From NCBI GenBank assembly GCA_027575765.1, contig JANBPT010000403.1, positions 1 to 37,982 of the forward strand: a stretch of 37,982 nt of DNA, written 5' to 3'. How positions within the stretch are numbered: position 1 is the first letter of the stretch; the number at the start of each line of letters is the position of its first letter. The DNA comes from Tieghemiomyces parasiticus (lineage: Eukaryota > Kickxellomycota > Dimargaritomycetes > Dimargaritales > Dimargaritaceae). This document shows, piece after piece, positions 20,978 through 30,516 of this stretch. A program made the position numbers and the translations under genes. Under the pieces are notes generated by a model that was not told the origin of the DNA, ran no database searches, and was given only the letters and a program-made list of their open reading frames with translations.

Positions 20978-22959
20978 TAAGAGCCAAACAAGGCTACCGT
21001 ATGGCGCTTCTCAATCGAGACACACCAGTCGTATCGAATACAATTCCACTCGTCTCATTAACCCTCCCGCATTCCCGTAGGGGCGGTGGTATTACACCTC
21101 CATCTTCCGTACCTACAAAGGGCTTCATTAGTTTTCTACTTTTTAGCTTCCTCATTCTCAACATGCATCGCATCCCAGTTATGACTAAAGAATACTTTAT
21201 CAATTAGTTGGCCTTATCAAATAACTCTAGAACAAGTCCCCCATACCAGGCCATTCGCTGCCGTGGATGCCATGTCGACCCGGGGGCAGTCTGGTCAGAG
21301 GTGTCATGCAACAAAATGATACTGAGTGGTCCTTATGGGCAGGCTGCTCTCTATTAAGTAAGAACTGCTTACAGCGGGCACTTAGCCGTCGAAGTATTCC
21401 ACAGCCCGCAGCTTCCGGAACATGGGCACAAGCCAGTACTGCGTTCATAATTGGCGTAGGCGTACATATAGGCGAGACTCCCCCCCCCCACAATTGAGGT
21501 GCTAACGACATAGCCTAAGCAGACTGCGCTCGAGCACGAAATCTCCCCTTCCTCTCTCTCGCTCTCTTTCTCTAGCCCTGTTCTACCCACTCACTATTTT
21601 TTTGCTCCACCTATACTTCAACTCTCCGCCTGGATTTCAAACTCCTATCACTCGAGTTCATGAGCTGACGGGTGCTGCCGTCCTAGATTTAAGCGGAAAC
21701 CAAGAGATCCACAATCTGCTCGTCGATGTGCTCCCTGCAGATCATACGTTGTATGTTGCTTTCTTAGTCTTGACCTCAGATTCTCGGTGGTATGCTTTAG
21801 AAGGTTCAATATACCATCTGCGATTGCCTTACCCACTCGATGGTAGTTCAGGAGAGTGCATGGATACTGAAGGTCACCTGGTCATCCTCTATTTTACAAT
21901 AAATTGGGTCGAAGGACGCGCCATGGCTAGAAGGGAACGCAGTGACTTGCATAGGGTGTCTACGGACGCATTCCCCTGTCGAGTGCGCTATCGGTAAGGA
22001 TCAGGTCTTCCCGTTACCGCTCTGATGGCTGTGGCCAGAAGGCCCGTCAGAAGCGGACAGGCTGCAGTTCTAGCTGTGGTCCTTCCCGGTTTGGAGAAAT
22101 GTGCAATGTTATCCTCTGCATAGTTGGGCTAGTATTCCCACCACGGGGCTGCATGGGCGCTTTGTGGAGGGCACGGTTGGCATGTGAAAATGGATCAGAC
22201 ACTCGTGGGCGGCCCGTGGTAGGGAAGCTGGTGACACCCCCTGCTATGGAACGGATAGAGCCGTCCCAGCCGAACGAAATTCGTTTTAGCTGCAGCACTT
22301 GTCTGTCACCATCGGCCCTCCGCAACGCCACCCTTACACCATTCGTATATGGTTGATACGTCATTGGGCCACGGATGTAGACTTGGCAAAGTAGCCCGAA
22401 AGGCAGCATCCATGAAGGGTTTGGGCTACACAGATAACAACGATATGACGACTGCGGCCTTCGTTACTCGCCCCCCTCATCGTTAGTAGGAAGCAGCCGC
22501 CCCCGTTAACTGTACCGCGACACCCCCGCGTAAGGGATTGGGCCTAGAGAGGACAATAGAAAGTGGTATTTATTCTGTCCCGCTCACGTCCAGCACCAGT
22601 CAGACCACTTCTATTCTCCTGTCTGTCTGCAACTGGATGGCAGGTCAACTTCAGCTTTACCTCCGGTAGTAGACTGGCGTGGGTGAGAGATCTGGCGGCG
22701 AGGACCGGGAAGAGGTGATAAGCAGCCCTGGGGTGACACAGCTGACGAATTCATGGGCGGCGGGAGCTGGCCCATTCCCTCCCCCATCACATAGAGTTAA
22801 TGTGGAGGTGGTACGGCTTGGCCAGCAGTGACAGTGGGTGCAGTGGATGACGTCAAGTCGCTCCATAGACGACGGTTGCAAAGAAGAAAATTGGCAGCTG
22901 GGCGGACACAAGGCATCCAGCCTAAATTTTAACTAGAACTACGTTGTCTTCGATCTATC

Positions 22960-22980
22960 GGGCGGCCTGGAAGGCCGCCC
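22960..22980. other. 9-bp GC stem, 3-base loop hairpin
   Basis: GGGCGGCCT and AGGCCGCCC pair perfectly around GGA. It is intergenic. The stem has no T tract after it and is not a bacterial-type terminator in this setting. Role unknown. Confidence 0.6.
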
Positions 22981-23426
22981 CGCCACCAATGTCAACGGCC
23001 CACTTGCTATGGCCTCTGCTTTCTCAGCAGTGAATACTGTTAGCCATAAGTAGTAAACAATGGAGCCCTGACTAGGCCCTGGTGAGGAACGACTAGCAAG
23101 AGATCTTCTCACTCGCCAATGTCCAAGTGGGAAATACAGCGTCCCATTTCGTCTCTGACCGGTCCCTTGCAGGACGCATCAAAAGGAGGAAGGCACCTAC
23201 TGGCCCAATTTAAAGGGATTGACGTTACAAACCGCCGGGATAAAGGCGCGGAAGACTATCTGGTCCACCCTGCCAGTCGTGAGGATGGAGGCCGATAGGC
23301 GGCATCTACGACGTCAGACTATTCTTGATAACCCTCCTTGATATTTACGTAAGACAGTTACACCAAAAGAGTACCCTCGTGGCGCTTGACGAGGAGCTTT
23401 CCCTGAGAGCTACCGAGCCCTTCCCA

Positions 23427-23433
23427 TATAAAT
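23427..23433 (+). promoter_or_regulatory. TATA box of the alpha/beta hydrolase
   Basis: TATAAAT lies within CCCATATAAATA, about 225 bases before the ATG at 23657. The same 12-mer precedes the 2522 gene. Confidence 0.55.
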
Positions 23434-23656
23434 ATGCAGGGAATCTCCCCTCTCCCGACGGCTCGAAATAGAATATAGTCTGTAAGCCTTGAACATTTTC
23501 TTCCGTACAATACGTCAGTTCTCTGACCCCCCACCTCAACCTCGGCATATACCACCGACCTATCTTCGCTGCCTCCTACTCCTCAAGCTGCAGCCTTCAT
23601 CTTTCGAGGCCCATTTTAAACTCACACACAAGGCCAGTTGCGCCAGTTAACCAATC

Positions 23657-25456
23657 ATGTTCAGCCTAAGTAGCGTCAATTTTTTCAGTACCGGCGTCCC
23701 ACACCTGGGTACACTTCAGGACTACCTCCCCTCACTCAATAGCCATTGGCCCACCAGTCCAGAGAAGGCTCGGGCCGTCGAACGCAAGCACCTATCTTTA
23801 TTGCCTTCCTTCCGCCCGGTCGAACCCCTAGAGGAGTACCTACGCACGCTAAGCCCCGACGGCCGTGACTATCACGCCAAGCTATGCGAGGCTACCGCAG
23901 TCTCCGGCGAGGGCGAGTTAGTGGCCCGGGTCGGCGATGTAGCCATCGGCCAGAGCCAGTTTATGCGAACCTTTATGATACATCGCGAACATACCGTCCA
24001 CGCCAGTACCAGTGACTTAGCCGAGGGTAATAGTGACGGGTTCGCGGCTTGCCCCCCGTCGTCACCCACCATCTCCCTGTCTTCCACCGACTCGCTACCT
24101 GTACACCCCAGCGAGACCGCCCCAATTGTCATGATGCACGGATTCGGCGGTGGCCTGGGCCACTACTACCGCAATTACGAAGCCCTGGCCGCTCCCGGCG
24201 GACGTATCGTGTATGGACTGGACTGGCTCGGGATGGGCCTGAGCAGTCGGCCGACGGATTTACCGTGGTTCACCTCATCGCCCCCTCCCTATAGGGACAC
24301 TTCTGGATTGGATAAACCAAGTGATTTCTCAACTCCAGCTGCCACGGCCATCGATTCCACAGTGGTCGTCGACGAGGAGAGTTCCATGACCGGTCGGGCC
24401 GAGGATTTCTTTGTAGACGCACTGGAGCGTTGGCGTCAGGCTATGGGCATCCCTCAGCTCTTTCTCATCGGCCACAGCTTCGGTGGGTATATGTGCGCCG
24501 TCTACGCCATGAAATACCCAACCCGCGTAGAGAAACTGCTCCTCCTCAGCCCCATGGGTATTGCCGAGCCGCCCCCGGGTTACCGCGAATGGGCCAACCG
24601 CGTTACCCACGGTGATCTGGATGTTATCCTGCCCTCTGCAAAGTACCGACGCCGCATTCCTCCCACCCTGTGGAAGCCTGCCCGTGACCGGAGACAAGCA
24701 AATTCACCATCAGTCCCAACCGCCCCAGTTAATACCGGGGAGCAACGGGGGACAGTCCAAGTCCCGTCACAACCCAGTGTGGCCCCTGTAGTCACCGACA
24801 CCAAGGGCAACGCTCCCGGCTCGGCCTTTCCTGGTTGTCTGAATTCAGTCCCCGGGCCGACCACCATAATGACCACCCCTGATGGAGATTTGGATGACGA
24901 CCCGGACTCCATCTATGAAGTGGTCCCAATAGCCGGCCAGGATGACCAGTTCCACCTACCAGGCTCTCCGGAGAATTTTATTCGCCACCCACGGCTACTG
25001 GGCCACGTTTTTGCGCAAATCTGGACACGATGCCTCTCCCCGCAGTGGTTCGTAAGGGCCTTGGGCCCACTTGGCCACACCTTAATTCGCCGGTTCTGCT
25101 CGGACGGTCCCAAGTCCCTTGACCCGGACGAGGTCGCCCGGCTCAACGACTACGTGTTTCACCTGGCCGCTCTCCCTGGCTCGGGCGAGTATGCCTACAC
25201 GGCCCTGCTCACCCCGTACGCCTTTGCGCGCCGTCCGCTACGTCACCGCGTTAACCCACAGACCCTCACGGTACCCTGCGTGGTTATGTTTGGCGAGCAT
25301 GACTGGATCAATATGGGCGGTGCCGAGGCCATGGTCCGCGGTCTTCCCGGAGACTCCCGCGTGGTATACTTTTCCGGCGCAAACCACACTGCCATGCTGG
25401 AGAATCCTGGTCAGTTTAACCAGTTTGTCTTGGAGGAACTCGGCTATGGGGACTAG
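23657..25456 (+). CDS. Alpha/beta hydrolase, CLD1/ICT1/ABHD4-5 family
   Basis: Single-exon, 599 aa. The family holds cardiolipin deacylase (yeast Cld1), lysophosphatidate acyltransferase (Ict1) and human ABHD4/ABHD5. The N-terminal signature SHWPTSPEKARAVERKHLSL (about 30-50) is typical. The oxyanion loop is HGFGGG (from His161). The nucleophile elbow GHSFGG gives Ser274, GEHDWIN gives Asp549, and ANHTAM gives His577, a complete triad. The HX4D motif of the acyltransferase-type members is HTAMLE here, with Glu582 in place of Asp. Residues about 342-428 are a Ser/Thr/Pro/Gly-rich insertion without fold character. No clear membrane segment or signal is seen; mitochondrial or lipid-droplet association is a family-based guess. 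Likely a phospholipid acyl-hydrolase or lysophospholipid acyltransferase. It converges on BLOC1S2 with 376 bases between. Confidence 0.95.
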   Translation: MFSLSSVNFFSTGVPHLGTLQDYLPSLNSHWPTSPEKARAVERKHLSLLPSFRPVEPLEEYLRTLSPDGRDYHAKLCEATAVSGEGELVARVGDVAIGQSQFMRTFMIHREHTVHASTSDLAEGNSDGFAACPPSSPTISLSSTDSLPVHPSETAPIVMMHGFGGGLGHYYRNYEALAAPGGRIVYGLDWLGMGLSSRPTDLPWFTSSPPPYRDTSGLDKPSDFSTPAATAIDSTVVVDEESSMTGRAEDFFVDALERWRQAMGIPQLFLIGHSFGGYMCAVYAMKYPTRVEKLLLLSPMGIAEPPPGYREWANRVTHGDLDVILPSAKYRRRIPPTLWKPARDRRQANSPSVPTAPVNTGEQRGTVQVPSQPSVAPVVTDTKGNAPGSAFPGCLNSVPGPTTIMTTPDGDLDDDPDSIYEVVPIAGQDDQFHLPGSPENFIRHPRLLGHVFAQIWTRCLSPQWFVRALGPLGHTLIRRFCSDGPKSLDPDEVARLNDYVFHLAALPGSGEYAYTALLTPYAFARRPLRHRVNPQTLTVPCVVMFGEHDWINMGGAEAMVRGLPGDSRVVYFSGANHTAMLENPGQFNQFVLEELGYGD

Positions 25457-25832
25457 TGCCAATCCAGTTTGGCCACCTTCACTTTTTTGCTACGCCGTCG
25501 TCAGAACTTTACACTATCCGTCACGTCTCCTTTACCATTGATGACTTTCTTACAGCCATAATCCTGCAAAGTTTTACCCTTTTCCTGGTCACTATTACTG
25601 TACATTAAATCCATTAATACTTCTTTTAGCCATTCAAGATCACGACTCAGAGATATATTTATAGTAATACAGGTTGATGAAGGTACAACGAAACGGACAA
25701 ATTTCGGTCGGAAGAGGGCGTACCAATAGTACACATGGGGAGAGTGACATGGTCGGGCATAAATGATTCTGGCAACTTGGATGGGCTGCAGGGAGGCGGG
25801 TGTCACCTGAAAAAGGGAGTTCGACCGACAAC

Positions 25833-27264
25833 CTACATGAGTCGCTGAAACTTAAGGTCTGAAGTGGGTAGCATGACAAAGCAAAACGACACAGGTATTT
25901 ATCAGCATGGCCGATAGGGTGCATGACTAAGTGGGACAAAGAGAGTGAGAGGAGGAAGGGCGCCTCCTCAACTCGGTCCACAGTAATCTGGCACAGGGAC
26001 GTGTGCGCATGTGGTTCGCCGGATCGAGACGCTGTCGGTTGCTACAGGATGTCACCTACCGAGCTGCCGCGAAAAGGCGTCTAACTGCTGGGCCATTTCC
26101 TCGAGTTCAGCTATTTGCTGCGTGACCAATTCTGCCTGGTCGATATAAGTATCCATTTCGGAATCTGTCCGAAAGGCGGCATGCCGGATATTATGAAGGG
26201 CGGAAAGAAGAGGGCGGAGGTGATGCGGGGGGTTAGTGGACATGCAGTACGTGGAATACGCAGGAGATTGGGTGGCAAGTAACAGGGCAGTTTACCGCCA
26301 GGATACGTTGCGAAACGGAACCGACGGGCGGCGCTTGCGGGCCCCACGCAGCTCACGCGGTAACTGACTTCCCATCAGAAGCAAAGCAAAAATAAATAAA
26401 TAAGTAGCGGGAGGCTGGGAGGCGTAGAGAGGTCAAACGTACAGGTCTGCTGGGCCTTGGCTGCCGATACGAGCAAGTCTTGGACGGTGGAGGCCAGGGA
26501 ATCGTATTTTTCACGGGTGGTCACGTTAATTTCTTCGATGAGCCGTAGGTCCTCAGCGGCCACTGTCAGCCCGGTTACATGTGCGGGGAGCGGGTGCAAT
26601 AGTTATCAATTTGTTAGCCGCGTTGACTCTAGGCCAAACCGAGAGTCGGCAACTCCCCTCCCGGGTACCTACTCGAGCCCCCCCATAAAAAAAACACGGA
26701 ATCCCAATTCAGCTTACCTAGAAATTCCCCGCGAACGACCTGCCCGATTTTGCCGGCCGTCTCTGCCGCTGCCCAGTCGAGTCGAGCCTGCGGGTCAACG
26801 GGATCCCCTTCGCCGCCACCACCCCCTTCCAGTCCGTCCACACCCAGCCGTCTGCGGTGTCTGTCGCCAGTCCCGTAGTACCCTGCCCCGTCACCCCTGC
26901 CGCCATGGTTGTCGTCGTCCTCCCCCTCCTCCGTTAACGCGGAAATCCCATTCCGCTGGGCAGCACTCAACAGTGCGTCCCAATACGCCGGCCCGCTACT
27001 CCCGCTGACGGTACGGGCGGCCCGCTCGCGGGGTTGCGTAAGGAAGACGGTCGATGGTGACGCATGACCACTGGCGGATGGGTGGTGATGGGTATTCGTG
27101 CCAATTTCATCAACTGAAGCTGTGCGTGAACGAAGCGACGATAGTAACCAGTGGGAGGGGGAGGTCGAGGATTCTCCTGGGGAGGCCGTACGCGTGCGTT
27201 CGCGGAAGAGAGCCGGGAGGCTCTCCAGAAATGAGGAGGCCGTGTCAGCGCGGGGTTTTGACAT
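25833..27264 (-). CDS. BLOC1S2: BLOC-1 complex subunit 2
   Basis: Four exons fit with matching phases: 27264-26718, 26562-26443, 26164-26060 and 25858-25833, giving 265 aa. Splice signals are GTAAGC, GTACGT and GTAGGT donors with CTGACAG, CGGACAG and ACTTCAG acceptors. The last exon is only 26 nt, encoding the final DLKFQRLM. Residues 162-265 align without a break to the animal protein: RGEFLVAAEDLRLIEEIN matches its TGEL...SEDYKLLE region, then TYIDQAELVTQQIAELEEMA and QLDAFSRQL. This is the coiled-coil core that assembles into the BLOC-1 (and BORC) complex in endosome and lysosome positioning. The first 160 residues are a Ser/Thr/Arg then Gly/Asp-rich low-complexity extension, much longer than in animals. 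Without the last intron, the protein would stop at QLGR. Confidence 0.9.
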
Positions 27265-27676
27265 AAGGGGTGGAAGGCTGATGACTATGATGGCGCTGGC
27301 CGACCGAATTCAAGTAAATGAGAGGCAATTTGGGAAGGAGGGAAAACGCAATGCAATGGTTGAAGAGGGCACCTTTCTGAGTTAGGGCGCATCTTTCTGT
27401 GCGTAGGTACATTGACTGCCTGACCGGGTGAATTGAGGATGGGCGCACTAGCGCAGTTGCCACCTCTGTGGGCCGATACTGTACACATTAAATACTCGCT
27501 TTCGCGCCGCTCTGGAAGAAGTAACCGTGGAACTGCTTTCAGCTAGGCCGTGTGCAGGTCCGGTTAACCACAAGTCTTTGATTACTTTTATTATCATTAC
27601 CTAGACAAGTAGCTGGTATGTCGACAGTGCGGGTAATAACCAATCTCTAAAGATACGGCAATCTGCCCGGCGGAAC

Positions 27677-30516
27677 TCATAAGTTTATAGAGCAGTTGCC
27701 GTTTGGCGAACAGCGGCCCGATTCCATGGAGTGTACCCTGGACGCCTCTTTAGCTTGTAATTTGGCCGTCCGTATCCGCGCCTTTTCGCGGTCTGACGTA
27801 CGAGGCACGAATCGCCCAGCATCCTTGACGAGCTGATCGATGGCTTGGAGCACCTTCTGCTGGGCCTCGTGATCATCTGGAATGGACGAAGGGAATAGGA
27901 TGTGTTCGACAACGAAGGTAGATAGATTAGGTGCAATTCTCATGTTAGTGACCTTCCCTGCCCAATCCCTTGATTATCAAAATAAACCATACATATATGC
28001 CACTCGTAGATGACTCAAATAGTGTGCCTATGCTTCCATCCCGCTTACCTCTCGCAAAGGTCCGGCGACGGCCCACTAGGGCGATGTCTTTAGTGGACGG
28101 AATACGAAGTGTCTCGTGTTCGACTTCAAACCCGCACACCGCCATGATCTCCTTGATGTATTCCACGTAGGCTTGGAACCTGGTCACCCCGGGGTTAGCG
28201 ACAGCCATGGTACCACCCGCTCCGCTGTCTCCGCCCTCCCCTCGGCGTTTTGGGGCCACGAACTTGGCACCGGAGAGTTCAAATGGGCAGCACGGGATGA
28301 GGACGATTTTGGCGTCATAGCGGGACCGTGCGGCCATGATGGGAATCCAGGGGATGAGCTCATCCGCGTGATTACCGATGAACCACTCCACATCCGGGTA
28401 ACGGGCGTCGACTGGTACTAGGGTCTCGGCCCGGAGGTCCGTGGTATACCGAACGGGGGAATCGATTGCGTCTGCGGTGACGTAGTAGCCCCACACTTTG
28501 CGCTCGCTCTGGTCGATACCGTACCCGGCGATACCCTCGCAGGCCAGTAGGTGAACCAGGAAGCCGTTTCCGCAGCCAAAGTCAACGTACTTGTGGCTGG
28601 TGGCATAGGTGTGAAAGATTATGGTCAGGGTAAGAGGTCGAGCCAGTGGGTGCTGTGTCAGTGAACCAGTCATCCTAATCGTACTTGGGTAGCCGAAGTA
28701 ACTTGGATAGTACCCTGCATAGCTAGAGTTCGGCCCACCGGGGAACTTACCGGAAGGGGTTCGTGGTAGGCTCGGCTTGCCAAATCCCCAGCAGCCACGC
28801 GGCAATGCTGATATCTTCCGGTATAAATTTGCTGGCATCGGTCTTTTCGGGCCACTGGGCGATCCACGGAGCGGCGTAGCGCGCTTTAAGGGCCGCACGG
28901 ATGGTGCGGTAACGGTCGTGATCGACCAATATATCGTAGCGGGTGGTCTTTTGGTACCCCGTTAATTCAGAGATGCACCATTTGGCTAGCTTGGTCAAGA
29001 TGGAAGGCCACGAGCTGCGTTCCTTGGCGGTCAGAGTAAAAAGGCCGACATCTGGCCGGAGAAGCTGAAATTCGACGCTGAGGCGACCCTGGGGCGGCGG
29101 TCTATAGTGTCGGGTAATTTTGCGCCCGGTCCAAAGGTAATGGGGTCCGTGAAATAGATATGTCAGGGTAGGCTGATTCGCTGGAGGGGCCGGTGAAAAA
29201 ATACCAGGTTTGACCAAGTCGGTCAGCGCTAACCATCGTTGTTGACCAGCAGTAGAGCCGCCGATTAAATTACTTACATTTCTTCCGATTCCTCCGATTC
29301 AAACTCGGACTGTGCGGCCTCCTTCTGCTCGGCTGTGAGTTGCCTGTAAACATAGGCGTAGGAGGCAAACTGGGTGGGGATTCCAGTCGCGTGGAAGGGT
29401 AAAAAAGGCGCCGATCCCCAGAGGAATATTAGGCAGTAAGGGCTAAGTGATCAGTACACAGCCCCTAAATAGCTCAAAGGTCTACTATAAAATAGAAAAT
29501 AGTAATCCGTCGAGTCAGATTCTAACCTACCTTGGGATAATAGAATGGCAACTTGGCCAGGTCGTCATCGAAGGTTGCAAGATCCGGGGTGAAGTGTACG
29601 CGCCACTCTGGCAGCGATAAGTCGACCGAATGACGCGCAAAAAAGACCATCGAGACCATAACAAAAAGAAGGGGTTCAATGATAGTTCGGCTCAAGTGGG
29701 CCACAAAACTAAGCCGATTTGACGGTGTTCCAAGACGGTTAGAATCATTTTCGTCCGAGACCTACCTTCGTTACCGAATTGCAAGACTTCGACCGTCTCA
29801 GTTACGACTGCATCCTTAGCGGCCCGTTTGGGCAAGAGTTTGCGGACGACGCGCGCGTGCTGGACGGGCAGCTGAACTGTACTGGCCCTATGCAGCACCT
29901 GCTCGTCGTCTACGGGGTAGCCATCCTGCTGCACAATCACAGCCTGCTCGACCGGCGGAATGATAAGGTGGGGTTCGGCGATCCAGCGGTTCTACAGGAT
30001 ATGTGGTGGTGAGGAGGGTTACATGTTTCAGCGAAAGGCAACGTTAGGGTGCGAAGTCGTCAACCAAAAGTTACCGTCGAGAAAAATCAGTAATAGTTAG
30101 GCGGTGGTAACAATACGGGCGAGTCTTACCATAACGTGTAGAAAATGGGCCTCGCTAACCGGCGTGATGCAGGACAGATGCGTTAGCCAGGGTTGGTCGT
30201 TCACCACACGGAGTGTAGGCACTTCCCCGTTGCCAGAGGCCAACGTGGTAAACACGGGGGGTAAGCCCGCGGCCAATTTATTGCCTGTCGCTTGGCTCGT
30301 AGACTGCTGCGCTCCAAGGGTCGAATGGCAACGTTGGGATCGGTACTGGCGAATGAGTGTATTGCGGTAGGTCACGCCGTCGAACAGCTGGGGCTGGGCA
30401 CTCGTCATGGTCGGTGTCAATACAGATCGGACTTTCAGAGGTGCTCGCCGGGGGTATGAGGTGAATTGCGACGTTGGTGATGGTTGGATGGACCGGAAGC
30501 GCAAGTGGATGCTCAT
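27677..30516 (-). CDS. TRM44: tRNA(Ser) uridine-44 2'-O-methyltransferase
   Basis: Seven exons join with consistent phases: 30516-30130, 29991-29766, 29607-29531, 29369-29278, 29101-28751, 28596-28049 and 27876-27677, giving 626 aa. An ATG at 30408 would give 590 aa and may be the true start, as the extra 36 residues look like leader. The enzyme uses S-adenosylmethionine to form Um44 in tRNA-Ser in the cytoplasm. Family landmarks appear in order: SEAHFLHVMNRWI (exon 1-2 junction), LPFYYPK, GYQKTTRYDILVDHD, PEDISIAAWLLGIW, SAM motif VDFGCGNG (382-389), GYGID (402-406), GNHADELIPWIP (452-463), PCCPF (479-483), and LRIPSTKDIA followed by FVPRTSDREKARIR. The C-terminal 20 residues are unremarkable and the last exon could end differently. 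It lies 412 bases upstream of BLOC1S2 on the same strand. Confidence 0.93.

Larger units (their letters stand above)
20978..23656. other. Intergenic with one protein-like open stretch
   Basis: An open plus-strand frame at 21602-21997 has no ATG near its start but reads like protein (for example LYVAFLVLTSDSRWYALEGS). It could be an exon remnant and is not called as a gene. A C11 homopolymer lies at about 21480-21490, and a GC hairpin at 22960-22980. The 5' flank of the hydrolase begins near 23427. Confidence 0.4.

Noticed and set aside
25501..25806. Minus-strand frame ending in a charged stretch (SRDLEWLKEV) as the last BLOC1S2 exon
   Set aside because: It can be reached in frame but does not resemble the family C-terminus; the 26-nt exon at 25833-25858 matches in phase and sequence.
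26457..27008. Plus-strand 183-codon frame
   Set aside because: Shadow of BLOC1S2 exons 1 and 2.
29692..29766. Read-through of TRM44 exon 2 into its intron
   Set aside because: The family continues as LPFYYPK only after splicing to 29607; read-through ends in a stop.
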